Assembly: GCF_006483455.1 (NCBI RefSeq)
Contig: NZ_PPPU01000057.1
Coordinates: forward strand, 1-37,247
Reading direction: 5' to 3'
Length of the DNA: 37,247 bases
Source: Methylomonas koyamae
GTDB taxonomy: Bacteria > Pseudomonadota > Gammaproteobacteria > Methylococcales > Methylomonadaceae
Shown here: positions 23,618 to 35,049 of the stretch, piece after piece
Numbering within the stretch: position 1 is the stretch's first letter
Layout: each line of letters starts with the position of its first letter
Notes under the pieces: generated by a model
What the model saw: the letters and a program-made list of their open reading frames with translations, nothing else
Told to the model about the DNA's origin: nothing
The model's database searches: none
Position numbers and translations under genes: made by a program

Positions 23618-23977
23618 TTATTCCTGTTTGTCGTTAATCAAGTCGTAGGTGATGTTCGGATTCAGACCCATCGGCCAGTAAATCAACGAGAACGGCGGCC
23701 AGAAAATGGAAACCACCCGGAATTTGGCGCGGAGCTTGCCTTCTTTCACCACTTTGCCGTCTTTCTCCAGCCGGTAAGGAATACCACCGCCCGGCGGCAT
23801 GCCGGCTGCGGTCCAGAAGAACGGCCGGGTGGTGACTTCGCCGTTGGCTTTAATGTCCACCGGTTGCGGCCGCTTGTACAGATACAATTGCGAGCCTTCC
23901 GGTACCTTGAAATGGCCGGTCGTGGTGCAGCCCACCAACAGGCTCAAAAACAGCGCGAGTACGATCTTGTTCAGCAT
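23618..23977 (-). CDS. Small lipoprotein of unknown function
   Basis: 119 residues. Signal peptide with lipobox LLVGC (Cys at position 16), then a TTTGHFKVPEGSQLYLYKRP segment and a C-terminal region with two aromatic-rich stretches (IFWPPFSLIYWPMG). CAGGAGA lies just upstream of the ATG. A possible sigma70 promoter is TTACAG - 18 - TATATT in the 200 bases before it. I do not recognise the family. It stands alone between the SnoaL-like gene and the end of APE block 1. Confidence 0.75.
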   Translation of the reverse strand: MLNKIVLALFLSLLVGCTTTGHFKVPEGSQLYLYKRPQPVDIKANGEVTTRPFFWTAAGMPPGGGIPYRLEKDGKVVKEGKLRAKFRVVSIFWPPFSLIYWPMGLNPNITYDLINDKQE

Positions 23978-24181
23978 GGTTGTCTCCTGGGTTGAATAAA
24001 ACGTTACGGTTTATTTTCGGAATAGTTCTATTTGTAACGGGCGGATTTTGTTTTTGGTAGTTGGCCGGAAACCCGCTGACGACAAATATACGCCAAGACT
24101 GTTCTTAACTGTAAAGACACCCCCAAAGCGCTTATCGCCAAATTTAATGTCGCTAATGTCCCATTCGCGCGACTTGATCGA

Positions 24182-25402
24182 TTAAAAACGTTTAAAAATC
24201 AGCGCCGTATTGATGCCGCCGAAGGCGAAGTTATTGCTGATCACGTACTCGGTGTCCACCAGCCGGCTTTGGTCGCGAATATAGTCCAGATCGGCGCAGG
24301 CCGGATCGACCTGCTCCAGATTCGCGGTCGGGTGAAACCAACCCGCGTTCATCATCATGATCGCGGCCCAGGCCTCCAGCGCGCCGCAAGCGCCCAAAGT
24401 GTGGCCGGTGTAGCTTTTCAATGCGCTGATCGGGGTGTTGCCGCCGAACACCGCGAAGGTGGCGCGGCTTTCGGCGATATCGCCATGTTCGGTGGCGGTG
24501 CCGTGGGCGCTGATATAGCCGATGGCCGACGCCGGCAAGCCGGCATCCTGCAGAGCCAGCCGCATCGTGGTTTGCATGCTGGCTGCGTCCGGCTGAGTCA
24601 CGTGCAGGCCGTCGGAGTTGGTGCCGAAACCGGCGACTTCGGCGTAGATATGCGCGCCGCGGGCCTGGGCATGCTCCAGTTCCTCCAGTACCAGCGTGCC
24701 GGCGCCTTCGCCGATCACCAGACCGTCGCGGTCGCGGTCGAACGGCCGCGGCGATTGGTCCGGTTCGGCATTGCGCAGACTGGTGGCGAACAGGGTGTCG
24801 AACACCGCCGCTTCCGAGGCCGACAATTCGTCGGCGCCGCCGGCCACCATGACCTGCTGCTTGCCGTATTTGATCGCTTCGTAGGCGTAACCGATGCCCT
24901 GGCTGCCCGAGGTACAGGCGCTGGAGGTGGTATACACCCGGCCGTTGATGCCGAAAAACAGGCCGATATTGACCGGCGCGGTATGTGCCATCATCCGGAT
25001 GTACGAGGTGGCGTTGAGACCGTCGGTGGCGTGGTTGAGCAGCATGTTGCCGAAATCGGCGATCGCCTCGAAACTGCCGGCGCAGCTGCCGTAAGCGATG
25101 CCGGTATTGCCGCTGCCCAGACAGGGGTGATCTAGCAAGCCGGCGTCGATCAGAGCCAGCTCGGTGGCGTAAGTGGCGAGCAGCGCTACCCGGCCCATGC
25201 TGCGGGTTTGTTTGCGGCTGTAGTGGGCCGGTCGTCCGAAAGCCACCGGCGCCGCCAACCGGGTATTCAGGCCCCGGTATTGGTCCCATTCCTCGAGGGC
25301 GCGAATGCCGGTACGGCCGCTTTGCAAATGTTGGGCAATCGTCGGCCAGTCGTTGCCGATAGGCGACAAACCGGCCATGCCGGTAACCACTACTCGCTTC
25401 AA
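24182..25402 (-). CDS. Beta-ketoacyl-ACP synthase (FabF-type), APE cluster
   Basis: 406 residues. The catalytic triad is complete: Cys163 in TTSSACTSGSQG, His300 in SAHGTATEHGD, His334 in SYTGHTLGACG. The start is TTG at 25400-25402: GGAGG lies six bases upstream, and the codon overlaps the stop of the ketoreductase gene (TTGA), so coupling is expected; a GTG one codon earlier is possible. It is one of two active ketosynthases in block 1. By analogy with studied APE systems, one pairs with the chain length factor for elongation (ApeO) and the other (ApeR) is auxiliary; I cannot say which from sequence. It is the last gene of block 1. Confidence 0.92.
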   Translation of the reverse strand: MKRVVVTGMAGLSPIGNDWPTIAQHLQSGRTGIRALEEWDQYRGLNTRLAAPVAFGRPAHYSRKQTRSMGRVALLATYATELALIDAGLLDHPCLGSGNTGIAYGSCAGSFEAIADFGNMLLNHATDGLNATSYIRMMAHTAPVNIGLFFGINGRVYTTSSACTSGSQGIGYAYEAIKYGKQQVMVAGGADELSASEAAVFDTLFATSLRNAEPDQSPRPFDRDRDGLVIGEGAGTLVLEELEHAQARGAHIYAEVAGFGTNSDGLHVTQPDAASMQTTMRLALQDAGLPASAIGYISAHGTATEHGDIAESRATFAVFGGNTPISALKSYTGHTLGACGALEAWAAIMMMNAGWFHPTANLEQVDPACADLDYIRDQSRLVDTEYVISNNFAFGGINTALIFKRF

Positions 25403-26124
25403 CACAGGCCTCCGTTCACCGCAATCACCTGGCGGGTGATGTAGCCGGCGTCTGTCGACAGCAGAAATGCCACCGCCGCGGCCACTTCTTCCGGGCGGCC
25501 GACCCGGCGCGCCGGGATCATTTGTTTGATTTCGTCCAGCGGCAAGGCTTCGGTCATGTCGGTGTCGATCAAGCCCGGCGCCACGCAATTCACCGTGATT
25601 TCGCGCTTGGCCAGTTCCAGCGCCAGGGCTTTGGTCGCGCCGATGATGCCGGCTTTGGCCGCGCTGTAATTGACCTGGCCGCGGTTGCCGATCAAACCGG
25701 AAACCGACGACAGGGTCACGATCCGCCCCGGTTTTCGCCGCCTGACCATCGGCATCACCAGTGGCTGCAACACGTTGTAAAAGCCGTCCAGATTGGTGCG
25801 GATCACGCTGTCCCAGTCTTCGCCGGTCAAGGCCGGAAAGGCATTATCGGCACTGATGCCGGCGTTGCAGACCACGCCGTAGTAGGCGCCGTGGGCTTCG
25901 ACGTCGGCGCTTAACACTTCGGCGCATTGGCTGCGGTTGCCGATATCGAATTGCAGGATGCGCGCTTGGCGGCCCATCTGCGAAATTTCAGCGGCGGCAG
26001 CTTCGGCTTCGGCCCGCCGGCTGCGGCAATGCAAGACCAGGTCGTAGCCGCGTCCGGCCAGGTAAAGTGCGATGGCTTTGCCGATACCGCGGCTGGAGCC
26101 GGTGACGAGAACAGTGTTATTCAT
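25399..26124 (-). CDS. 3-oxoacyl-ACP reductase (SDR, FabG-type), APE cluster
   Basis: 241 residues, classical short-chain dehydrogenase. NADPH-binding TGSSRGIG (8-15), CNAG (86-89), and the catalytic Ser140, Tyr153, Lys157 (NYSAAK) are present. Its ATG overlaps the dehydratase stop within ATGAATAA (26117-26124). It reduces the 3-keto group after each condensation (ApeQ-like role). A frame open for 12 further codons upstream lies inside the dehydratase gene and is not used. Confidence 0.93.
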   Translation of the reverse strand: MNNTVLVTGSSRGIGKAIALYLAGRGYDLVLHCRSRRAEAEAAAAEISQMGRQARILQFDIGNRSQCAEVLSADVEAHGAYYGVVCNAGISADNAFPALTGEDWDSVIRTNLDGFYNVLQPLVMPMVRRRKPGRIVTLSSVSGLIGNRGQVNYSAAKAGIIGATKALALELAKREITVNCVAPGLIDTDMTEALPLDEIKQMIPARRVGRPEEVAAAVAFLLSTDAGYITRQVIAVNGGLC

Positions 26125-26566
26125 CGGGTAAGGATTGGTCGGATCGAGGTTGGTAGACATTCAGCTTGGCGCTGATTTCGATATTGTCGCCGCTAACCCG
26201 GCAATCGAAAACGCCTAATTGCTCGTCCTGCACGATTTTTTCGACCGTCACGGCCAGTTCGCAGCCGACCGGCAAGCTGCCGACATTGCTTTGCAGCAGA
26301 CGGCTGCCGAGCAGAAAGCCGAGACGGATCGGCTGGCCGGCCTGTTTGGCTTGCAGGCCGACATAGGCGCCGATGGCTTGCGCCATGTATTCCAGTGCCG
26401 CCCAGGCCGGTACCGCGCGTTCGTCGCCGAACAGCAGGCCGTCGCCGCGCACGGTCAGCACCGCGCTGAGCCGGTCCTCTTCAAAACTGACTACCCGGTC
26501 CAGCAATACCATGTCGCCGGTATGCGGCAACAACTCGGCGATGTCCCAATCGGTCACGGCTGTCAT
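26117..26566 (-). CDS. Hot-dog 3-hydroxyacyl-ACP dehydratase (ApeP-like)
   Basis: 149 residues. ELLPHTGDMVLLDRV (His15) is the dehydratase signature of the FabZ-like hot-dog family, and AALEYMAQAIGAYVGLQA forms the central helix. The start ATG at 26564-26566 overlaps the upstream ketosynthase stop (ATGA). This stand-alone dehydratase, with the second one fused to the ligase, gives the two dehydratases characteristic of APE systems. Confidence 0.9.
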   Translation of the reverse strand: MTAVTDWDIAELLPHTGDMVLLDRVVSFEEDRLSAVLTVRGDGLLFGDERAVPAWAALEYMAQAIGAYVGLQAKQAGQPIRLGFLLGSRLLQSNVGSLPVGCELAVTVEKIVQDEQLGVFDCRVSGDNIEISAKLNVYQPRSDQSLPDE

Positions 26567-27744
26567 GCCTGCGCTATCACGATCGAAACGTTGCTGCCGC
26601 CGAAGGCGAAGGAGTTGCTTTGGCAGACTTTTAACGGCCGGCCCAGGCTCTGGCCCGGCGCCACCCAATTCAACGGCGGCAGGTCTGGGTCGATATCGTC
26701 GCCGTTGATGTTGGCGATCAGGCGGCCCTGAGCATCGTTGCTTTGCAGTAACAACCAGCAAAAGCCCAGTTCCAGCGCCGCCGCCGCGCCCAGGGTGTGG
26801 CCGCTCATGCCTTTGCTGGAACTGACCGGCGTGTCGGGGCCGAACACGGCATGTACGGCCTTGCTTTCCATGGCGTCGTTCAACAGCGTCGCGGTGCCGT
26901 GCATATTCAGATAATCGACTTGTGACGGTGTCAGGCCGGCCTGGTCCAACGCGGCCCGCATCGCGGTTTGCACGGAGGGGCCGTCCGGATCGGGGGCCGA
27001 GAAGTGGTAGGCATCGCTGGTCGCGGCTACCCCGCGCAAACAGACCGGCCCCGGCTGTTTGCTCAGGAGGAACAGCGCGGCGGCTTCGCCGATATTGATG
27101 CCGTCGCGGCGGCGGCCGAAGGGTTTGCACAAGCCGGCGCCGACCGATTCCAGCGCGGCGAAGCCGTTGACGGTCAAGCCGCACAGGCTGTCGGCGCCGC
27201 CGACTATGACCGCGTCGCACAGGTCCATCGCCAGCAGCCGTTGCGCCGAGGCAAAGGCCTTGCCGCTGGAGGCGCAGGCACTGGACAGGGTGTAGGCCGG
27301 TCCGCGGATTTGCAGATATTCGGCCAGAAAATCGGCGCCGGCCCCCATCTGCTGTTGCTTGTAGTGGTAAGCGGGCGGCAGCCGTTCATGCTCGGCTTGG
27401 TAAGCCAGAGCCAGTTCGGTATTGCGGACCCCGGAGGTGCTGGTGCCGAGGGCGATGCCGATCCGCTCCGGGCCGAAGCGTTCGCGCATTGCTTCGATGC
27501 CGGGGCGAATCTGTTCTGCCGCGGCCAACAGCAGTTGGTTGTTGCGGCAGGCGTACACGGCCAGTGTGTCCGGTATTTCGGGTAGCGGTGTTGTGACTGC
27601 GCCCAGGTACTGGCTGCGGCCCGGACTGAATGTGTCGCTCGGTTGCAGCCCGCTGCGGTCGCCGCGCCACAAGCCGTCAAGAACCTCCTGTTGGCCGCTG
27701 CCCAATGCGCAGAGGATGCCTAAGTCATTCAGGTAGCAGTTCAT
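26563..27744 (-). CDS. Beta-ketoacyl-ACP synthase (FabF-like), APE cluster
   Basis: 393 residues. Active-site Cys157 (LSSACASSGKAF), His282 (MHGTATLLND) and His316 (MSGHTLGAAAALE) are intact. The glycine-rich end (NSFAFGGSNVSIVI) is complete. It starts within the last 20 bases of the lipoprotein gene and ends in an ATGA overlap with the dehydratase. It differs strongly from the ketosynthase at 24182, so the two have separate duties in starter condensation and chain extension. Confidence 0.92.
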   Translation of the reverse strand: MNCYLNDLGILCALGSGQQEVLDGLWRGDRSGLQPSDTFSPGRSQYLGAVTTPLPEIPDTLAVYACRNNQLLLAAAEQIRPGIEAMRERFGPERIGIALGTSTSGVRNTELALAYQAEHERLPPAYHYKQQQMGAGADFLAEYLQIRGPAYTLSSACASSGKAFASAQRLLAMDLCDAVIVGGADSLCGLTVNGFAALESVGAGLCKPFGRRRDGINIGEAAALFLLSKQPGPVCLRGVAATSDAYHFSAPDPDGPSVQTAMRAALDQAGLTPSQVDYLNMHGTATLLNDAMESKAVHAVFGPDTPVSSSKGMSGHTLGAAAALELGFCWLLLQSNDAQGRLIANINGDDIDPDLPPLNWVAPGQSLGRPLKVCQSNSFAFGGSNVSIVIAQA

Positions 27745-28300
27745 AGCTCAGGGTATCGATGGTCAAGCGATAGCGGTAGCGCAGGTTAGCCAATTCCGCG
27801 TGCCGCGGCCAATCGGCTTCATTGGACAGATAAACGATTTCGGCGATTTTTTCCGCGCCTTGGAACAGTTCGCGGCGGTTGGCGCCGGTTTGCAGATGCC
27901 AGCCGGGCACTAGCCGGTCTTGCAACTGCGCGACAGGCCAATAGATCAATTGCATATCGGCGACGATGGCCCGCGGGTCGATCGCATCCGGCAGCAACGG
28001 ATTTTTATCCAATGCCAAGTTTTTGCCGTCGTAGCTCAAATTGAACAAACTCAGACCGTCTTTGCTGGTGCCGGCCATTGCGATGCGTTCGGCAGTCAAT
28101 TCCAGTGCGCAGAGCAGGCTGTCGCTGCCGCCCGGCCAGGTCGCTGTCACCAGTTGCAGGATGTGTCGGGCCGGGCCCAACGGCGGCGCCAGGGTTGGCG
28201 CGGCGGTATCCGCTGCCGGCGGCACCGGTGCGCATGCTGCGGCCAATATCAGGGTAAAAACGGACGGCAGGCCGCGGCGGAGGGCTTGCAATACCGCCAC
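27725..28300 (-). CDS. DUF3261-type lipoprotein of the APE cluster
   Basis: 191 residues starting with GTG (28298-28300), one base after the methyltransferase stop. The signal peptide ends in LAAACAP (lipobox Cys23). The body matches DUF3261 proteins found in APE clusters: a beta-rich chain with AMAGTSKDGLSLFNLSYDGK, a PEAIDP-like PDAIDPRAIVADMQLIYWP and a C-terminal YRYRLTIDTLSYELLPE. It probably acts at the outer membrane in lipid handover, together with the LolA-like carrier and MMPL exporter. Confidence 0.82.
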   Translation of the reverse strand: MAVLQALRRGLPSVFTLILAAACAPVPPAADTAAPTLAPPLGPARHILQLVTATWPGGSDSLLCALELTAERIAMAGTSKDGLSLFNLSYDGKNLALDKNPLLPDAIDPRAIVADMQLIYWPVAQLQDRLVPGWHLQTGANRRELFQGAEKIAEIVYLSNEADWPRHAELANLRYRYRLTIDTLSYELLPE

Positions 28301-28301
28301 C

Positions 28302-29024
28302 TTATTTGACGGCGACTAGATTGACCAAGGTCGGTTCCGGCTGCTGCGGCAGGGAAAAGCCGAACCATTCCAGCGCGCCGATATCCGGCCGGCTCCACCA
28401 CAAATAGGGTTTGGAGATGGCGCTATCGTCCAGTTTGAAGCCGCTGTCGCGGATCAAGGCGATGTATTCGTCGGCGGTTTTTTGCACCTGCATCGGATGC
28501 CGGAACAGCAGCCGGATCGGCAGGGAATGGATGAAGCGCTTGCAGGATTCGGCGAACAGCAGCAGGCCGCCCGGTTTCAAGACCCGGTGGAATTCCTGCA
28601 TCGCGCGCCGGTGATGCACGATGTGGTGAAAGCTTTGGTGGCAGAACAGCAGGTCGAAACTGGCGTCCGGATACGGCAACTGTTCGGCATTGCCCAACGC
28701 GACGTCGACCGGGCAGACACATTTGCGTCCGGCGCGAGCCGCGTCCGCCAGCAATGCCGGGTCGATTTCGATGCCGGCGATATGTTTGGGTTGGAACTGC
28801 TGCTCCAATAGCGCAAACGAATTGCCGCGGCCGCAGCCGATATCCAGAATCGCCGGCCGGAGCGGGGGAGACGGCAACAACCTGGTCAGATCGTTCAGTG
28901 CGATGCGTAGTACCCGCTGCCGCCAGGTGTAGGTATTCAGAAACCAGATGCCGAACGCGCTTTCCTTGACCCAGTACGTGCGCGGCATTCCAGCCGGGTG
29001 CGGAGTGAGGGCGGCGTTGGACAT
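28302..29024 (-). CDS. SAM-dependent class I methyltransferase of the APE cluster
   Basis: 240 residues. Motif I is ILDIGCGRGNSF (59-70); an acidic IEIDP follows at strand 2, GNAEQLPYPDASFDLLFCHQ is the Methyltransf_11-type motif region and LKPGGLLLFAES is motif post III. A methyltransferase is a regular APE cluster member; it may methylate the aryl head group or the lipid. The ATG at 29022-29024 has only a weak Shine-Dalgarno. Confidence 0.88.
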   Translation of the reverse strand: MSNAALTPHPAGMPRTYWVKESAFGIWFLNTYTWRQRVLRIALNDLTRLLPSPPLRPAILDIGCGRGNSFALLEQQFQPKHIAGIEIDPALLADAARAGRKCVCPVDVALGNAEQLPYPDASFDLLFCHQSFHHIVHHRRAMQEFHRVLKPGGLLLFAESCKRFIHSLPIRLLFRHPMQVQKTADEYIALIRDSGFKLDDSAISKPYLWWSRPDIGALEWFGFSLPQQPEPTLVNLVAVK

Positions 29025-29039
29025 CTGCCGGGCTAAGGC

Positions 29040-29120
29040 CTATTTGGCCTGCACTTTGTAAATGGCGTAGGCGGCGAAACTGACGGTCAGGATGTAAATT
29101 ACGGCTGAGATCACAGGCAT
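29040..29120 (-). CDS. Possible 26-residue single-span membrane peptide
   Basis: ATG at 29118-29120 preceded by GAGGAA reads MPVISAVIYILTVSFAAYAI then YKVQAK and TAG. It is nearly all one hydrophobic helix with a basic tail. It ends 15 bases before the methyltransferase start, in the leader of block 1. It might be a genuine small membrane protein, a leader peptide, or chance; the spacing from GAGG to ATG is short. Confidence 0.45.
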   Translation of the reverse strand: MPVISAVIYILTVSFAAYAIYKVQAK

Positions 29121-29335
29121 TTCCTCGTGGATGGTTGAGTGCAAACTTTTAACATTAATTTCCCGCAATGGGAAAGGGATTTTTCTGGCAGTGGTGGCTG
29201 CCGTTGGTTTGCAAGGCCGCGAGCGCCCGGCGGGCTTGCTTTTCGCATTGAAACAAAACCACTCCGGCCGGCCGAAGGCGCTAAAATTGGCCGGCGGCTG
29301 CCCGGCCGCTTAATTCAGCAAACGAGTTTGAAAAC
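29121..29335. promoter_or_regulatory. Divergent promoter region between APE block 1 and the YkgJ-type gene
   Basis: About 215 bases that must hold both promoters. A short perfect dyad TTTCCC-GCAAT-GGGAAA lies at 29159-29175, a possible operator. The part nearer the plus-strand gene is G/C-rich and repetitive (GGCCGGC-type) without a clear box. Confidence 0.4.
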
Positions 29336-30079
29336 ATGGCCAAGAATGTATCCGCCCAAGTCAATTTGACGCTCTACGGCCAGCCGGTGGCGTTGCAATT
29401 CGCGGTCCCCGCGGAAAAGGTGACGCCGCTCGGCGTGCTGCCGGCATTGCAGCAGATCGATAACCAATTCGTCGATACGGCGGTCGCGGCCTTCGTCGGC
29501 ACCGACCAGGCCATTTCCTGCCAGGCCGGTTGCGGCGCCTGTTGCCGGCAGGTGGTGCCGCTGGCCGAATTCGAGGCTTACCACATCGCCGCCTTGGTCG
29601 AACGCTTGCCGGAGCCCAGGCGCAGCGAGGTCAAACAACGTTTTGCCGACGGTTGTGCGCAGTTGGACCGGGTCGGCTGGCTGGAGCGCTTGCAGCAGCA
29701 ACTGGAGCAGGGCACGACTCACGACGCGGTGCAGAGCCACGCGCTGGAGTATTTCCGCCAGAACATCGCCTGCCCGTTTCTGGAGGCCGAGAGTTGCTCG
29801 ATTCACCCGGACCGGCCGCTGGCCTGCCGCGAATACCTGGTCACGTCGCCGGCCGAGCATTGCCGGGAGCCGTCTCCGGATACGGTCAAACACATCGAAT
29901 TGAAGTTTCAGGTCTCGCGGCTGGTGCGCAAGCTCTGGAAAACCAAGCACATCACTCAGCCGGATTCGGTGCCGATGATCTACGCCCTGCAATGGGTCAA
30001 GACTCACCCCAACCAGTTTCCGAAAAAACGCGGAGCGGAGTGGATGCAGGAGTTTTTCGAGTATCTCGCCAAGCCTTGA
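29336..30079 (+). CDS. YkgJ-family cysteine-cluster protein
   Basis: 247 residues. The CxxxCxxCC motif (Cys62, Cys66, Cys69, Cys70 in SCQAGCGACCRQ) and a second block CPFLEAESCSIHPDRPLACR define the YkgJ/UPF0153 family, believed to bind zinc or iron. The first 60 residues and the long helical tail are less conserved. The role in the cell is unknown. It is divergent from APE block 1 and followed by 170 bases before the next gene. Confidence 0.85.
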   Translation: MAKNVSAQVNLTLYGQPVALQFAVPAEKVTPLGVLPALQQIDNQFVDTAVAAFVGTDQAISCQAGCGACCRQVVPLAEFEAYHIAALVERLPEPRRSEVKQRFADGCAQLDRVGWLERLQQQLEQGTTHDAVQSHALEYFRQNIACPFLEAESCSIHPDRPLACREYLVTSPAEHCREPSPDTVKHIELKFQVSRLVRKLWKTKHITQPDSVPMIYALQWVKTHPNQFPKKRGAEWMQEFFEYLAKP

Positions 30080-30248
30080 TTTTCAGTTCCGAAAGTCAGG
30101 CGCTGCCGCCAATCCCGCCGGCGCCTGTTCTATGCTACGCTAGCCAAGAGCTTGCGTTCGGACGTTATCCGGTTGCCGGATACGGCGCTCCGCCCAGCCG
30201 ATCGAAGATTTCGTGCATCAGATTGAATATCCCGTCGAAGGAGGCAAC

Positions 30249-30947
30249 ATGTCCGCAAACAGTGCCGCTCTGCGCGCCGCCCAACTGCTGGTAACGCTGT
30301 TGACGATATTGGCCATCGGCAAGGCGGTATCGCTGGTACCGATGATGGACCAGCTGGAATTGTTCTGGCATTTCAAGGCCGGGCAGATTGTCTGGTTCGC
30401 AGCGAAACTGGCGGCTCTGGTGCTGTTTTACTTTTGCGCCAGTCTGGCGCTGCAAACGGTGCCGGACCGCGGCGGCGTGCTGGTGTTTGCCAAGGACATT
30501 GCCGAACCGCTATGCGCGTTGGCGATACTGGTTGCCGCGCAAAGCCTGTTTTGGGAGGTGCTGGCGCCCTTCGTCAATGCCACCGGCAAAACGATTTATT
30601 ACGGTAGCGTATTGACGTTAATCGTCGGCGTCAGCGTCTGGCTGGTATTGCGCGCGTATCGCCAAGCCGACCGACTGGTTCTGGCACTGAGCGATTGGGC
30701 CAGGCTCCGGCCGTGGCTGGCCGCCGCCGACAAGCGCCGCTGCCGGCAATGTCGCGCGGCGGTATCCGCCAAGGCCAAGTATTGCGGGGAGTGCGGCAGC
30801 TCATTGCAGCCAAGCGTCCACTGCTATGCTTGCGGTGCCTTGGTTGGTGAGGAGCAGCGCTATTGTCCCGATTGCGGTGCCGATTTACAGCACAGCGCCG
30901 CCCCGGCACAGCCGCCCGCAGCGGCAAACGGCGAATCCGCACCCTAG
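30249..30947 (+). CDS. Membrane protein with two C-terminal zinc ribbons
   Basis: 232 residues from ATG 30249, preceded by GAAGGAGG; an ATG 12 codons upstream lacks such a site. About four transmembrane helices (near 10-28, 42-66, 85-110, 118-136) are followed by two zinc ribbons: CRQCRAAVSAKAKYCGECG and CYACGALVGEEQRYCPDCG. The tail is Ala/Pro-rich. Double zinc ribbons of this type are common in uncharacterised bacterial proteins; no function can be given. Confidence 0.8.
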   Translation: MSANSAALRAAQLLVTLLTILAIGKAVSLVPMMDQLELFWHFKAGQIVWFAAKLAALVLFYFCASLALQTVPDRGGVLVFAKDIAEPLCALAILVAAQSLFWEVLAPFVNATGKTIYYGSVLTLIVGVSVWLVLRAYRQADRLVLALSDWARLRPWLAAADKRRCRQCRAAVSAKAKYCGECGSSLQPSVHCYACGALVGEEQRYCPDCGADLQHSAAPAQPPAAANGESAP

Positions 30948-31028
30948 GCCAGCTACACCGGCGGACCGCGGTGTTTCCCGATACGCTGGTAGACTGACGC
31001 TCTCGCAACCAGCAACAGCCGGCCCGCC

Positions 31029-32126
31029 ATGTCAGACTTGAAACCAACCCCGCTTGCCGCCCTCCATCAGCAACTGGGCGCCAAAATGACCGCCTTTGCC
31101 GGTTACCAAATGCCGGTGCAATACCCGCGCGGCATCATCCACGAACACCTGCATTGCCGTAGCCGCGTCGGCTTTTTCGATATTTCGCACATGGGCCAAT
31201 GCCTGGCGCTTGGCGATGCGGCAGCGGAGGCCATCGAAAAGCTGACGCCGGGCGGCATCCTCGATTTGCCGGTTAACAGCCAAAAATATTCGGTACTGAC
31301 CAACGACCACGGCGGCGTCATCGACGACATTATCGTTACTCGGCTGGCGGACGGCGTCGGCCTCATCGTCAATGCCGGTTGCAAGGACAAGGATTTTGCC
31401 TATCTGCGGGAAAAATTGGCCGGTAAAGTCGAGTTTCGGGAATTGGCTGACCAGGCCTTGTTGGCCTTGCAAGGCCCGGAAGCGGCTGCGGTGCTGGCAA
31501 AATTTTCGCCTGATGCCGCGGCGCTGCAGTTCATGCAAGTCTGCGCCACTGCCATCGCCGGCGTGGCCTGTACGGTCAGCCGCAGCGGCTACACCGGCGA
31601 GGACGGCTTCGAAATCTCGTTGCCGGCTGCGGAGGCCGAACGAGTCGCCAAAGTGTTGCTGGCCGAGGATGGCGTCGAGCCGATTGGTTTGGGCGCGCGC
31701 GATACCTTGCGTTTGGAGGCCGGGCTTTGCCTGTACGGTCATGAATTGAACGAAACCATCACACCGATCGAGGCCGGCCTGGGCTGGATTTTTAAAAAAG
31801 GCCACACCGATTTTCCCGGCGCCGAAACCATTCTGGCGCAGCGGCAAAACGCGGTCGGCCGGCGCCGAGTCGGCTTGCTGGTGGACGGGAAAATTCCGGT
31901 TCGCGACGGCGCTGTCTTGCTGCATAGCGAAGATCGAGAAGTCGGCATCGTCACCAGCGGCAGTTTTTCGCCGAGTTTGAACCGGCCGATTACGATGGCC
32001 TTGGTCGATCAACGCGTCGCCACAACCGGCACCCGCCTCAAAGCCCTGGTGCGGAACTCGGCAATCGATTTGACAGTCTGCCGGCTACCTTTCGTGCCGC
32101 ATCGGTACCACAAACCTGGGAGATAA
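31029..32126 (+). CDS. gcvT: Glycine cleavage system T protein (aminomethyltransferase)
   Basis: 365 residues, normal length. N-terminal [41 protein letters not shown] and [12 protein letters not shown] are hallmark GcvT segments, and [11 protein letters not shown] belongs to the C-terminal barrel. It transfers the aminomethyl carbon from lipoyl-GcvH to tetrahydrofolate, releasing ammonia. gcvP follows after four bases. No glycine riboswitch fits in the 80-base upstream gap. Confidence 0.95.
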   Translation: MSDLKPTPLAALHQQLGAKMTAFAGYQMPVQYPRGIIHEHLHCRSRVGFFDISHMGQCLALGDAAAEAIEKLTPGGILDLPVNSQKYSVLTNDHGGVIDDIIVTRLADGVGLIVNAGCKDKDFAYLREKLAGKVEFRELADQALLALQGPEAAAVLAKFSPDAAALQFMQVCATAIAGVACTVSRSGYTGEDGFEISLPAAEAERVAKVLLAEDGVEPIGLGARDTLRLEAGLCLYGHELNETITPIEAGLGWIFKKGHTDFPGAETILAQRQNAVGRRRVGLLVDGKIPVRDGAVLLHSEDREVGIVTSGSFSPSLNRPITMALVDQRVATTGTRLKALVRNSAIDLTVCRLPFVPHRYHKPGR

Positions 32127-32130
32127 ACCC

Positions 32131-35032
<2,902 letters not shown>

Positions 35033-35049
<17 letters not shown>

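Noticed and set aside
24231-25289. Minus-strand 352-codon frame overlapping the ketosynthase
   Set aside because: Arginine/glycine-rich shadow; the ketosynthase frame carries a full Cys-His-His active site.
30948-31028. Possible glycine riboswitch before gcvT
   Set aside because: Only 80 bases separate the genes and I see no pair of aptamer-like structures.
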